From Cercospora beticola (Eukaryota > Ascomycota > Dothideomycetes > Mycosphaerellales > Mycosphaerellaceae), in the NCBI RefSeq assembly GCF_033473495.1, contig NC_088939.1, positions 2,418,001 through 2,482,000 on the forward strand: a DNA stretch of 64,000 bases, read 5' to 3'. Under the pieces are notes generated by a model. The model did not search any database. It saw only the letters and a program-made list of their open reading frames with translations, and had not been told where the DNA came from. Position 1 is the stretch's first letter; each line of letters starts with the position of its first letter. Positions 42,904 to 53,150 of this stretch are shown here, one piece after another. A program made the position numbers and the translations under genes.

Positions 42904-43908
42904 TCAAGACAACTGATGCGCATCATCATTAGACGAGATGGGCGACAAAGCAACCGAAGCTCTTTGCGCGCTCGGAGTCCTAGACAATTGATTCGAAGCA
43001 GGAGGACTAATAGTATCCGAATCATCGCTCACACGTTTCTTGTGTCCTTGCGGATCCACGGCGCTGAATCTTGCACTATTGATGGTGCTTGCGGGGCTCT
43101 CGGTCTCATTGATGGCAGATTGTCGTCTGGAATGTGGTTCCATCATGGTGAAGCCTTCTTCTTGTTGTGAGTAGCGTGATGAGGCGGCTTTGCTGACGCG
43201 GCGGTCGCGTTTGTTGCTGAAGTTTCCGAGGAAGGATGTGGGTTGGAGGGAGGCTCGCCAGCTTGAGGGTGGGGAGACGGCGGAGTAGCGGGTTGTATTG
43301 CCGGTGCCGCCTAATGAGTGGCGGAAGGTGCTGGAGATTGTGGATTGTCGGACTTCGTTTGTTTCGCGTGGTGAGAGCTCAGTTGTTGAGGTGTGGGTTG
43401 GCTGTTTTGACGCTTGTTCCAGGGTGGCTTGGGTCAAAGGTAATGGGCTGGGAGAGTCGAGCTCGACTGGGCTGTTCATGGCGCTATCCCTTCGGGCTGG
43501 ATGTATAGCTGCTGGCTTCTCGACCTCGTAGATTGGGCTTGTTGCATCTTCGAGCTCGTGGTGGAAGCTCGTATCCCCCAATTCGTGCCTATCTTTGTGA
43601 TCTTTCTCTGATGAAGCGTGTTCCTTCTGACTCGTCTCTGCTTCGCCAAACAAGCGTGATCCTCGGAAAGCATTCTTGCGACGCAGAAAGTCCTGCAACA
43701 TGGAGGGATGAGTTTTGTCTGGCTCTTGGCCGTTTCTATTTCGCCTTCGTCGCTCAGTCGTCCAGATGAAGTAGATGAGGCCGCCAAGAAGAAAGACCAC
43801 AGGCACAATTACGCCAATTGCGATTTCGCCATGGGTGTCAAGACCGCCATGCCCTGGATTGCCATCGCTGTCGGCTTCTCGCCGCACTGATCGAAATATC
43901 ACGCCCAT
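42904..43908 (-). CDS. Single-pass membrane protein, Ser-rich cytosolic tail
   Basis: Intronless frame of 334 residues from the ATG complementary to 43906-43908. A short N-terminal part of about 28 residues precedes one transmembrane helix (IAIGVIVPVVFLLGGLIYFIW). A basic stop-transfer stretch (ERRRRNRNG) follows, then a long Ser/Thr/Pro-rich tail. The layout resembles the many fungal single-pass proteins with a Mid2-like membrane region, though the extracellular domain here is very short. An upstream exon supplying a signal peptide and ectodomain is possible, but I could not find one. Function unknown; a sensor or anchoring role is only a guess. Confidence 0.65.
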   Translation of the reverse strand: MGVIFRSVRREADSDGNPGHGGLDTHGEIAIGVIVPVVFLLGGLIYFIWTTERRRRNRNGQEPDKTHPSMLQDFLRRKNAFRGSRLFGEAETSQKEHASSEKDHKDRHELGDTSFHHELEDATSPIYEVEKPAAIHPARRDSAMNSPVELDSPSPLPLTQATLEQASKQPTHTSTTELSPRETNEVRQSTISSTFRHSLGGTGNTTRYSAVSPPSSWRASLQPTSFLGNFSNKRDRRVSKAASSRYSQQEEGFTMMEPHSRRQSAINETESPASTINSARFSAVDPQGHKKRVSDDSDTISPPASNQLSRTPSAQRASVALSPISSNDDAHQLS

Positions 43909-45239
43909 CGTCGACTCGCAGTGCAGCAGTGCGGATGTGCGGATTGTACTTGACCAAGACTCCCAAGAATCGAACCACTTTGTGCGAGATGCAACAGCTT
44001 GGAGGATGAGTGCGACAAGAAGTGCCCCTTAGGTGCCATGTAAGTTCTTGCGTTTTCAATAAACCATAATGTGTTTATGTGCCTGTTCAGTCTCATGTGT
44101 CATGCGCGGTGTCTCTCAAGTACAGTTTTTAGGTTCGCTGGGTTGAAGCACGCCGCCAGTGCAGTCGGATGCAGAAGTCAGGCGAATCACAATTGATCCT
44201 GCCGGTGCAGTCTTATAGGTAAGTCTCATGGCCCGCATTGGGTTGAATAATGCTTCCTCGAGCCGTGCACAGTAGGAGTGATTGCAGCCGTTGCGATGAA
44301 CTGGTGGCTATTGCCGCGGTGCTGGAAACCCGTTGAACGAGATCCGACCTTCGATGGATGTTTCTGTGGCAGCTTCAAGGACCAGGGGAGATATTCCTAG
44401 GAGTCAGCTCCGCAATGCCTCGATACGTTCAGCGAGCATTGTTTGTGGCAATCGTTTTGCCATCAGCGGATCTGCGGCGTCATGCTCACATGTGAATACT
44501 ACCACGACACGAGACGTGATGTGGATTGCGTACTGCAGCATTTCCAGTCAAGCGGAGTCAAGCTGTGCTGCGAGTAATGGGCTCAGGGGTGCCTTCCATG
44601 AGCAGATGTGGTTCGACTCATGCACAGGAGATGCGGCAAGGGTCCGCAAGCCAAACAGATTGTACCTGAACTCTACCCAGTCAACCGGTGGAGCAACCTC
44701 CAAGATGTCTTGGGATGACTGATGAAAGAGGAAGCTTGCCTTTCACTCAGAAGCGATCACAGTGCTTGTTGTGCTTCGCGCTTTGCTCAGATTTATTATG
44801 TGATCTCGACCAGATTTGACTGCTCGCAGATCCACGGCTTTACAGCCGGTTTCCAAAAGGAAACGGCAATGTTCCCTCCTCCAGATTCATGCGTAAAAGC
44901 GCACGCATGTGGAGTGCAAGAACTCGGAACAGTCGTGCTCGTGGCTCTGATCTCTCACTAATGAAGTCGTGCAGTAGGCGCCAATCACCTGAAGGTTTCG
45001 AAACATGGAAAGTGAGGCAGTATGCGCATTGTAAGTTCACAGAATTGGTAGAGATATGCAGGTATGCCAATCACTGCATGTAGCATTGAGTTATATTCCG
45101 TTCGGCTGGCTCAAAGGTGCCCTTGAATAGTCGCTCTGATTCCGTCCTGCGGCTTTGGACTTGCAGTAGTGCTGCAGTCATGCCTAAAGTCCGTTTACAG
45201 CGGCATCTAAAACTGACCTAGTTCCCGTGCGTAATGCCG
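43909..45239. other. Intergenic region
   Basis: 1.33 kb between two minus-strand genes. The longest frames (44333-44722 plus) lack motifs. A GGTTCGATTC string on the minus strand near 43970 resembles a tRNA B box but has no A box. No gene is supported. Confidence 0.45.
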
Positions 45240-46247
45240 CTACAGCGACGTTTCCGCCGGTCGGCGGCTGCTTCTGAGAACATACACCGAGTCCGAGGCC
45301 CTTCTACGCCCACGGTGTCTTAGTGGTACCAAGCCAGCCATTAGTATGCGATGCTCCATGATGTTGTCGTCTCTGGTCCTCCTAACGTACTTCCAAAAAT
45401 TTGGGTGTCCGTATTCCCATTGATAGAGCCGCTGCAGTTCGCTCTGGCAGGGCATGTGGTAGCCATGCCTTCGCTGATCAGTGAGAAAGCCACAGTTCCG
45501 TCCCAGATTTCCTGGCAGTTGAAGCACCTCAGGCATGCGACCTTCGATAGCTTTGGCGAGAAATTGCCAGGCGCGGCCGTGTCCTCCGGGGCCGATCCCA
45601 GAATGATGAGAAAGTCCGCAGTTGCTGATGGCGCAGTTACGATGCTTGACGTGCCACGGATAGCAAGTGTATCTCGAAAGGAAGCAGTGTATCATTTCGT
45701 GCAGTAATACTTGGAAGTACATCGCTTGTGCTGACCACAAGAAGTGGTGCGAAGCGTCGAACGAGATGAGTTCCGGTTGATTAGGAGCATAGGATGGCCA
45801 TGACTTGCCTATAGACCCACCATTGTTGATTGTGCCAGTTTGCACCAATTGTAGGCGAGATGCTGGCAGCTGTCCCAGGAAGAAGAGCTCATTGAAGATC
45901 TCTGCGGCTTCTTGTAAAATCCGTCGGGGCATACATTGGAATGAGTGCTGATAGCTTCTCCTCAGGTTGTGCCATCGAGACAGTGCTTGCTGCTGCGTCT
46001 GCTGTAGGGTGACCGTGGCGAACGACGAGGCTGCCCAGGTCGCAAGATGAAAGGCGTCATGCCCTCTGTACGATAGACCCGCGAAGATGCTGAAAACCGG
46101 CAGAGAATTTGCGCACGCTGGCAGCTTGGGCTCGCAATCGGTGCATACGCAGCCACGCAATGATATTCGGAGTTCTGCTAGCTTGCGCTGCTTCTCGCGG
46201 TACAGGCGTTTCTCAGAGTATGGCTTTGTGACAACGAGGGAGGGCAT
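45240..46247 (-). CDS. SprT-like zinc metalloprotease
   Basis: Single-exon gene; I chose the ATG complementary to 46245-46247, giving 335 residues, because the longer frame begins with TTG. About residues 105-260 form a SprT-like domain: RRILQEAAEIFNELFF, then the zinc motif LLHEMIHCF with H183, E184 and H187, and a third likely ligand H223 in GGHGRAW. SprT/Spartan/Wss1 relatives cleave DNA-protein crosslinks or related substrates. No PCNA- or ubiquitin-interaction motif is obvious, so a Spartan role should not be assumed. The N-terminus has a small Cys cluster (CVCTDCEPKLPAC). No zinc ribbon follows the protease domain. Confidence 0.75.
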   Translation of the reverse strand: MPSLVVTKPYSEKRLYREKQRKLAELRISLRGCVCTDCEPKLPACANSLPVFSIFAGLSYRGHDAFHLATWAASSFATVTLQQTQQQALSRWHNLRRSYQHSFQCMPRRILQEAAEIFNELFFLGQLPASRLQLVQTGTINNGGSIGKSWPSYAPNQPELISFDASHHFLWSAQAMYFQVLLHEMIHCFLSRYTCYPWHVKHRNCAISNCGLSHHSGIGPGGHGRAWQFLAKAIEGRMPEVLQLPGNLGRNCGFLTDQRRHGYHMPCQSELQRLYQWEYGHPNFWKYVRRTRDDNIMEHRILMAGLVPLRHRGRRRASDSVYVLRSSRRPAETSL

Positions 46248-46749
46248 CTTCGTGTGAGGTATGGGTTGTGCACCCAAAGAGCTAGAAGGATTGCGTGGCG
46301 TGCACTAGTGCTGAGTGCAACTCTGAAGGAGAGCGAACGATGTGATTCATAGAGTTGGTGGCCTGTCCTCATATTCTGGGCCGCATGTCCTCAGATTCAG
46401 GCTCAACACCACCACGAATGGTTCTTGCTGGTGCTCCTTCGCTCAACTGATGCCTTCCGCGTCCTCCGTCAGACGAATGGTCATTACCGCAATGATCTTA
46501 GTAAGTGAGTTGTGCCTGCCGTTCATACGTGGCACGAGCGGCTTCACGGTACGAAGATTTCAGACTTCTCTGCGGCCTCATTTGGCTGGCCATGCAAGTG
46601 AGGTCAGGCCAAAGATACCTTCCTGGCCTAACACTCCTTCAAGCCAGTACTAATGGAGCGTGCTGCATCCTGCGCGAGGTATGCTGGCATACTGGATAAG
46701 TTCTGGACAAAGGTGCGACTGGGCCGATCATGATTGCTGCCTTCAAACT
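46248..46749. other. Intergenic region
   Basis: About 500 bp between two minus-strand genes, presumably terminator and promoter. Nothing else seen. Confidence 0.5.
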
Positions 46750-47550
46750 TCATCCGGGCAGTGCTTCGTCTCTAAACGCGGCTTTACCCTCTGCCGACTC
46801 ATCGTACAACTCCTTCAAACTTTTGCGCCGCGATGGTCCAGTACGTTCCTGCGATCTTTGGCGTTCCATGACCCTCCACGGCTTATCCTCCTTTTTCCAA
46901 TTGATGCAACTCAGACCCGGCAATGGCACCGTCCGTGCTAAGTCGGTCTGTGGCACACTCTTGCTGTCGAGCTTGAAGTAACCGTGATAGTGTCCCATGT
47001 CGATCTGATCGCGGAAATGGGCGCGTGCCGGGTTCGCCTGGATTTCGAAGATGCGAAATTCGAGCAGAGGCAGCGGTGGTGGTTGGAAGGGAATCTGCAC
47101 GGGGCGCGCTGGTGGGTTGGGAAGAGTGGCCATAGGCGTGTAGCTGGTGCGCGTCGACATGGCTCTCGTCTGTCCGAGGCCCCATGCTCCGCCTGATCGC
47201 GGTGGCAGGACTTTGCGTGCTGTGGCATCAGTGGCCGACTGTGCTGGCTGTGGGCGAGCGGGAGACTCGGGCTCAAAGTCTTCCACTTGCTCTTTCACGG
47301 GCGCTCTTCCCATGCGGAAGCGAATGGGGCACTTTTTGATACAGTGAGAAGCGGCGTCTTCGCTCTTGAAGATGACGAGAGTCGCATTGGGCATGGGCAA
47401 GGCATCGTATTTCAGGTTCCGGAAATACTCGACCTCTCCAAACTGCGAGATCAGGCGCAGGATCTCGCGCGACTCGCCCAGGTTGGATGGGCGTGGAGTG
47501 ATGCGGAGATGGAGCGCCCTGCCCGCAGTCGACCTCGCCAGCGATGCCAT
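46750..47550 (-). CDS. RRM-like protein, probably mitochondrial
   Basis: Intronless gene of 266 residues from the ATG complementary to 47548-47550. The start MASLARSTAGRALHLRITPR is basic and amphipathic, as in mitochondrial presequences. Residues about 14-85 have an RRM-like pattern: a first strand, SREILRLISQFGEVEYFRNL, NATLVIFKSEDAASHCIKK and a final strand. The rest is Pro-rich, with a more ordered region LLEFRIFEIQANPARAHF and a basic tail. I do not recognise a named family. A role in mitochondrial RNA metabolism or translation is inferred only from the two features above. Confidence 0.65.
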   Translation of the reverse strand: MASLARSTAGRALHLRITPRPSNLGESREILRLISQFGEVEYFRNLKYDALPMPNATLVIFKSEDAASHCIKKCPIRFRMGRAPVKEQVEDFEPESPARPQPAQSATDATARKVLPPRSGGAWGLGQTRAMSTRTSYTPMATLPNPPARPVQIPFQPPPLPLLEFRIFEIQANPARAHFRDQIDMGHYHGYFKLDSKSVPQTDLARTVPLPGLSCINWKKEDKPWRVMERQRSQERTGPSRRKSLKELYDESAEGKAAFRDEALPG

Positions 47551-47822
47551 CTGGACGATGCTGTGTCAAGAGGAACACAGAGAGCGGAGGTGAAGGAGGT
47601 GGACGGAGTGTTGCAGCAATATGATAGGTCAGTTTGGCGGACTTCAGCCTGGCACGCTAGTTCTAGCTGATGCTTGTGATTGACAACCAACAACCACGAC
47701 TCGCCGACTTCACTCCTTCGCGCTCAGACATTTCTATCATTCAGTCTGGGTGACTACCACTTCTCGCTGTACGCAAACTACAGGCATAACCATGAAAAGG
47801 CGACACCGAGCCCTTCCCTTGC

Positions 47823-49960
47823 TCACGCATTCTGGCCAAGTATGCTCGTTCCAATTTTCAGAGCCAGAGCATACACGGTGGCCAGCGGATGCCCAGGTGG
47901 CAGAAATGGAAAGATGCTCGCATCGACCACTCTGAGACCCTCAACTCCGATGACTCTAGCCTGCGAATCCACGACAGCCATGGCGTCTTCGCGTGATCCC
48001 ATTTGACAGGTCCCACTGGCGTGCCACATCTGGATGCTGTTCGTGCGAATATATTCCAAGATTTCTCCATCATCAGAAACGGCTTGCTCTCCAGGGTAGT
48101 ACTCTTCACCCAAAGAAACGTTCACCATCTGCTTCCATATCTCGCGCACGCGCTTGAAAGACGCGACAGCTAATTCAACATCCACCGGATCGCGCAGGTA
48201 GTCGGGATTGATGCTCGGCGGATCTGAAGGATTTGAACTTCGAAGACGAACCTCGCCTCGAGAAAGAGATCCTTGCAGGGCAGCACTGATCGTGGCGTAG
48301 TTGAAGCCATCTTTGGGATCTGCTGTCGCATAGTTGCGATTGTCTCCCGAAAAGCCATTCTCAACAAGATATTCAACGTGTGGCCAGTCATCGCTGAGCT
48401 CATGCGCAAGTTTTTGGCGCGCAGAGGGCGTGAGCACATCGTCGGAGAACCTCTCGAAGGCCACAAAAGCAGGTCCGTTGGTCAGCGGGCCGGTTTGGTT
48501 GTTCAGATAGTCGCTGACAGCTGCGGCAGCATATACGGGCGAATTGATCATGGCTGAGGATGTTTCCACGTTCACGCGGTGGGCTACGCCTACGTAAGTC
48601 TTGTCGTGCAGGTTCTTACCCACACCCGGCACGTGTTGCACGATCGGAATGTTGTGCGATCGCAACTCCTGCTCTGGTCCAATGCCTGAGAGCCTGGCAG
48701 ATGGTCAGTGAACCGAAGCCTTAAGATAGAAGCTGTCTGCTCTCACATGAGGAGCTGAGGAGAGTTGAACGCTCCTGCTGATAGAATGATCTCCTTGCGA
48801 GCTGACAGATGATAGCTCCGGCCTTCCGTTATAACGACGACAGCAGTTGCCCTCTTTCGCGAATCAAACAATATCCGCTGTGCAAGTGTGCGCGTATAGG
48901 CTTTGATCGAGGTTCTATCTGCGGCAGCCTCCCAGAAGCTGGTTTGAGAAGAGCTGCGATGTGCAGTCACTGGATCAATGGTACCCGGCACCCAACCTGA
49001 GCCTTGCAGGGCGCCCGAGCTGAACCCAGCTTCAGACCTGGGCAGACCGATACCTTCGAACGCCAACGCTGCCCACGAGCCGAGCGGCACCGCCCAATTT
49101 GGCCAAGATATCTGCAACGGTCCAGGACGATCGGTGGCATATGCCTCGACATCGTATTGCACTGTGCCATTCGTCGGCCAACGCTTTCGAGTGTCCGGAG
49201 CCGTGAGATTGGAGCTCTGTTGGAAGAACGGAAGCAGGTTCTGGTACTCATATGTGGCGTCTCCCACCCTGGCGGCCCATTCGTTGTAGCTGCCTTTTGT
49301 GCCCCTAGCAAAACGGCAGGTGTCAGCAAGTATATCACAAGTTCGGGCATGACTTCCGCCAGTCACCTCATGAACGCGCCATGCGCCCTCGCACTACTCC
49401 CTCCCATCGTCTTGCCGCGTGCATAGTAGAGTCGACGATCGCTAAGGCCCTGTGGGTTGTATCAACACACGCCTCCAACAAGCCCGGGGATCAGAATCTT
49501 GCTCACAGCTTGTGGCTCCGTCACGTAGTCCCAATCGATCAATGGCGCTACATCATCCGGATCCCAACCAATGTGCTGATGTGGAGTTAGTGCTGGAATG
49601 ACGCTGCCGTTTCCATTGTCAAGCTGATAGAAACTGCCAGCTTCAACAACAGCGACCGATGCCGACGAGCCTGTCGCGAGCTTCCATGCAACAGCTAGGC
49701 CGGCAGTACCACCTCCAATGACGCTTCAAATGATGTATCAGCATACTATCGGGATTCCAGGCCAAAGGTGTGAAGTACACATAATCGTATGTCGCATTAA
49801 CAAACGGCACGCCGAAGGAGTTACCTGAAAAGTGACTATGCTGGGCAGTCTTTCCGGTATACTGTCTCCGCCGGGGCGAGGCCTTTCCGCTGTTCTCGAA
49901 CCGGATGACAGCTATTGCCGCGAGAGTGACCAGGACAGTAATGAGTAACTGATACGCCAT
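47823..49960 (-). CDS. Secreted or membrane-anchored GMC oxidoreductase
   Basis: Five exons on the minus strand (49960-49779, 49723-49507, 49449-49367, 49304-48747, 48693-47823) close in frame to 636 residues. Residues 1-19 form a hydrophobic signal or anchor. The FAD-binding fold opens with YDYVVIGGGTAGLAVAWKLA. GMC signature 1 is RGKTMGGSSARAHGAFMRGT and signature 2 is AGAFNSPQLLMLSGIGP. Two catalytic histidines are expected in MWHASGTCQMG and PPGHPLATVYAL. The family oxidises alcohols, sugars or aryl alcohols using FAD; the substrate is not predictable. It is divergent from an FAD-dependent oxidoreductase gene, with a methyltransferase beyond, which suggests a shared pathway but does not prove it. 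Confidence 0.9.
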
Positions 49961-50386
49961 GAATCAACGACTGCTGAAATGGCCGGTTCAGACAATTTTG
50001 CTCCAGGAGAGCGCATTTACATCTTTGCGATGCCAGAGGTCCTCGGAAGCGCCATTGACGTTGGTATGCAACCTCCGTCTTTGGTATCGTTTTCGTCAGC
50101 GCTGTTGTGCGGCCACACTATCTACGACCACAGCTTAATAGTGGCTTCGATACAAAGCAGAGCACACTTCCGAGCAAGTCCGTATCGTAATCACTCCTTG
50201 GCATGACACGACATGAAGGCAGAAGTGCGTACCAATGCATTGACCAAATCGGGCAATTCTACACTGCAAGATGGTATGGCACTTGGCGAAGACCTATCAT
50301 TGTTAACAAGAAAGGCAAGAGCAAGATAATATCGCGTGTGGTATTCTGCTCAGACTCCTGGTGCAGTTTCAGCTATTCCCAAGATC
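49961..50386. other. Divergent promoter region of two flavoenzymes
   Basis: 426 bp shared by the GMC and the FAD-dependent oxidoreductase genes, so co-regulation is possible. No binding site is recognised. Confidence 0.5.
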
Positions 50387-51685
50387 ATGAACGCAAGAGT
50401 CATCGTGGTAGGAGCAGGCTGGTATGGGTGCCACATAGCCATTGAATTGGCAAGAACCGGGTACGGAGTCACACTTATTGAGAAAGAATCTCGCATACTC
50501 TCCCGCTGCTCAGGGACTTTTGGCATTCGATTACATCGCGGGCCGCATTATCCACGATCACCAGCAACTCGCCGGGAGTGCCGGCGGACTTTTCAGCGTT
50601 TCCTCGATGAGTACCCGGAGCTTGTTGTCTGGCACGCGGAGTCGATATATGCGTATGGCCTGGAGGACGCCAAAGGGCACCAATCGAAAGTGTCGTTGGA
50701 AGACTTCGAACAAGTTTGCTTAGAGACACCCGAAGCTCGGCAGTTGAATCCCAATCAAATGCCGAGGTTTCGCGATATTTCGGCAGCATATGAGCTCAGC
50801 GAGCCCAGCATCGCCATCGGAGAAAAGCTGCGATCAACTCTGAGCGCGAAGCTGGCTCAGTTCAGTGTTGAGCTCATTATCAATGCAGACATACAACGCA
50901 TAGACGAACGAAAGGGACACGCGCTTGTGACGTGGCAGTGTCGAGACTGCAACATTTTCATGACGAGAAGCGCGGACTTTGCTATCGATGCCACCGGCTA
51001 TCAGGCGTTCCCTGAACACGAGACGATCAAGCGCACTCTGGGACTGAGCATCGTCTATCAAGCATGCGTTGCGTTCGAATACAGGGACAAGTCACCCGGC
51101 AGTCGCCCTATATCATTCATCGTGATGGACGGTTGGTACCCGTGTCTGATGCCTCACATCGGAGATAACAAGGATGGCGAGGATGAAATATTCAATCGCT
51201 ATATCCTCACACATGGTTGTTACACGATATTGGGCACACATGAAAGTCCGCAGAAGGCGCAGGCGGACGTGGAGAACGTCGAATCAACCTCGGCCATAAA
51301 CGAGCTGAAGGCAGCTGCTGAAGCGGAAATGTGTAGATTTTGGCCAGACTTTGCACACCGCTTCGTCTATGAGGGCTGGAAAGGACAGGTCTTAGCCAAA
51401 CCTCGCGTGGAAACCGACTTTCGTAGTTCATTGACCTTTGCAAATGGACGTGTGGTACATGTTGTACCCGGCAAGATTAGCAACGTTTTCAATGCAGCGG
51501 ATGAGACTTTGCAGCTGCTGGAATTCGCAACACAGGGACATGGGGATGTCGTCAGTGTCGATGCAGGTATCGCAGTGGTCAACTCGAGCTCGCTGATTAC
51601 GGAGAAGGCCGAGCTGCAGAAGCCGTCTGACAAGATGAGTGCTAGAGCGACGTATAACCTGCAGACTCTTCATGAAATGCGTTAG
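50387..51685 (+). CDS. FAD-dependent oxidoreductase of unknown substrate
   Basis: Intronless gene of 432 residues from the ATG at 50387; the frame extends upstream only through unlikely starts. The N-terminal dinucleotide-binding fold is clear: VIVVGAGWYGCHIAIELART followed by VTLIEKES. GIRLHRGPHYPRS comes next, a motif I associate with uncharacterised FAD-dependent oxidoreductases. The middle (SADFAIDATGYQAF) has the ATG-type loop of the glutathione-reductase-like fold. The C-terminal third (VVHVVPGKISNVFNAADE) would close the FAD site. No signal peptide. Substrate unknown. It lies head-to-head with the GMC gene and 410 bp upstream of a methyltransferase on the same strand. Confidence 0.8.
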   Translation: MNARVIVVGAGWYGCHIAIELARTGYGVTLIEKESRILSRCSGTFGIRLHRGPHYPRSPATRRECRRTFQRFLDEYPELVVWHAESIYAYGLEDAKGHQSKVSLEDFEQVCLETPEARQLNPNQMPRFRDISAAYELSEPSIAIGEKLRSTLSAKLAQFSVELIINADIQRIDERKGHALVTWQCRDCNIFMTRSADFAIDATGYQAFPEHETIKRTLGLSIVYQACVAFEYRDKSPGSRPISFIVMDGWYPCLMPHIGDNKDGEDEIFNRYILTHGCYTILGTHESPQKAQADVENVESTSAINELKAAAEAEMCRFWPDFAHRFVYEGWKGQVLAKPRVETDFRSSLTFANGRVVHVVPGKISNVFNAADETLQLLEFATQGHGDVVSVDAGIAVVNSSSLITEKAELQKPSDKMSARATYNLQTLHEMR

Positions 51686-52095
51686 GCTACACGGCAAAGA
51701 ACTCGATTAGCGTAGATGCTGTCAGAGCTAGGGATTCCATTACTGCATCGCACAAAGGAGGGATCAGCATAGCGTAGCTTGAGCGCATGCTCTCGACTAC
51801 TTCCGACAGGACATGCTCGGATCGAGGCCACGATACGCATGACCACTACTCGCACAGATCGAATGGCAGATCTCTCACAAGTGGTTGCGACACATCGGAA
51901 GAAGCTATGCGGGTGGCTGCGAGAACCAAGGGGAGCTACCAACTATGCTCTTCACACTTGCATATGCCGCCCCACCTGCATTTGCTGATTCCGGAGACCA
52001 AGTACAAAACGCTTCTATAAGATCGAGAAATACCTCTCCTGTTTAATAACTTCGTCATATTCCAGCTTCCATACATCAGCCGAATTCAATACACC
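51686..52095. other. Intergenic region
   Basis: About 410 bp between two same-strand genes, with no supported ORF; presumed terminator and methyltransferase promoter. Confidence 0.5.
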
Positions 52096-53007
52096 ATGTC
52101 CAGCCAACAACCCAAGACCCACAGTCTGCCTTCTTCATGGAGCTCACACGTCAACAAAGGAAGTTACAAGATCGTCGAAAGAATCACAACACCACCTTGC
52201 ACAGAGCTAGTCAAAATGACCCATAAGTTGAAAGCTCTCGATCCCACCACGTCGTACATCTTCGACAATGGCGCCGGAACAGGCATTCTAACGACCCAAC
52301 TCAAAGCCCACAACCCCAATCTCAAAATCTTCGCCACAGATATCAGTCCTGGCATGATTCGATCCCTGCAAACCGCCGCCTCAGAGCACAACTGGTCCGA
52401 CATCGAAACAGCTGTAGCAGACAGCCAAGACCTGACTTCTGTATCTCTGACCTCGACAACCAAAAAAGAAGAAAGCACACAAGGACTGCCGGGAACAATA
52501 AGCCTTGCAAATTCCACCTTCACCCACACCTTCTCAACTTTCATGATTGGAAGCGTGGAACAGCCTCATCTCGCCATAGCAGAAATGTATCGCGTCACAG
52601 CACCCAATGGTATCCTCGCCCTCGGTGCCTGGGCAGGAGCAACCTGGGGCGCAATTTGGCAAAAAGCGGTGCGTCTTGCACTTGGTGATGAAAATTACGT
52701 TGCCCCGCGGATCGTACACAAGGATTGGAGCGATATTGATGATGTGATCCGGGGTGTCGAAGCAGCGGGTTGGAAAGTACAGGAATCGAAGATCGAAAAG
52801 GCGCCTTGGGGATGGAAGAATGCAGACGAGGTCGATGAGTATATTTTCGAGGGTGGGAATCCGATTGTGAATCTTTTGATGGAGGGGTTTGAGGGCGAGA
52901 AGTTGAAGGCGTGTCGAGATAGCTTTAAGCGTGTGATGCAGGAGGAGTATGATGAGGGCAGAGACCTGTGTGAGACGGCGATTTTGTTGACTGCGATCAA
53001 GAAGTGA
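52096..53007 (+). CDS. Class I SAM-dependent methyltransferase
   Basis: Single-exon gene of 303 residues starting at ATG 52096. SAM-binding motif I is FDNGAGTGILTTQL (residues about 54-67), followed by the acidic strand-end KIFATDIS and a later TAPNGILALGAWAGATW motif typical of post-II/III regions. There is no signal peptide or membrane helix. The sequence resembles the UbiE/methyltransf_11-type enzymes that fungi use for small molecules, so an O- or C-methylation step is plausible. No acceptor can be named. It follows two flavoenzyme genes and is convergent with NUP85. Confidence 0.85.
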   Translation: MSSQQPKTHSLPSSWSSHVNKGSYKIVERITTPPCTELVKMTHKLKALDPTTSYIFDNGAGTGILTTQLKAHNPNLKIFATDISPGMIRSLQTAASEHNWSDIETAVADSQDLTSVSLTSTTKKEESTQGLPGTISLANSTFTHTFSTFMIGSVEQPHLAIAEMYRVTAPNGILALGAWAGATWGAIWQKAVRLALGDENYVAPRIVHKDWSDIDDVIRGVEAAGWKVQESKIEKAPWGWKNADEVDEYIFEGGNPIVNLLMEGFEGEKLKACRDSFKRVMQEEYDEGRDLCETAILLTAIKK

Positions 53008-53150
53008 GATCTTGAAAAATGCCGATAGGATCTTTCAGTGGCTGGATAAATGATTTTGCGACGAATGAAGGAAAACACTGGGAAGTTGCTTTGAGTCGGC
53101 ATCAACCGGCATATATTCGTCCAGCACCTTCGTGTCCTTCTGCGAGACGA

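Noticed and set aside
43960..43985. tRNA B-box-like GGTTCGATTC on the minus strand
   Set aside because: No A box at the right distance and no foldable acceptor stem in the flanks.
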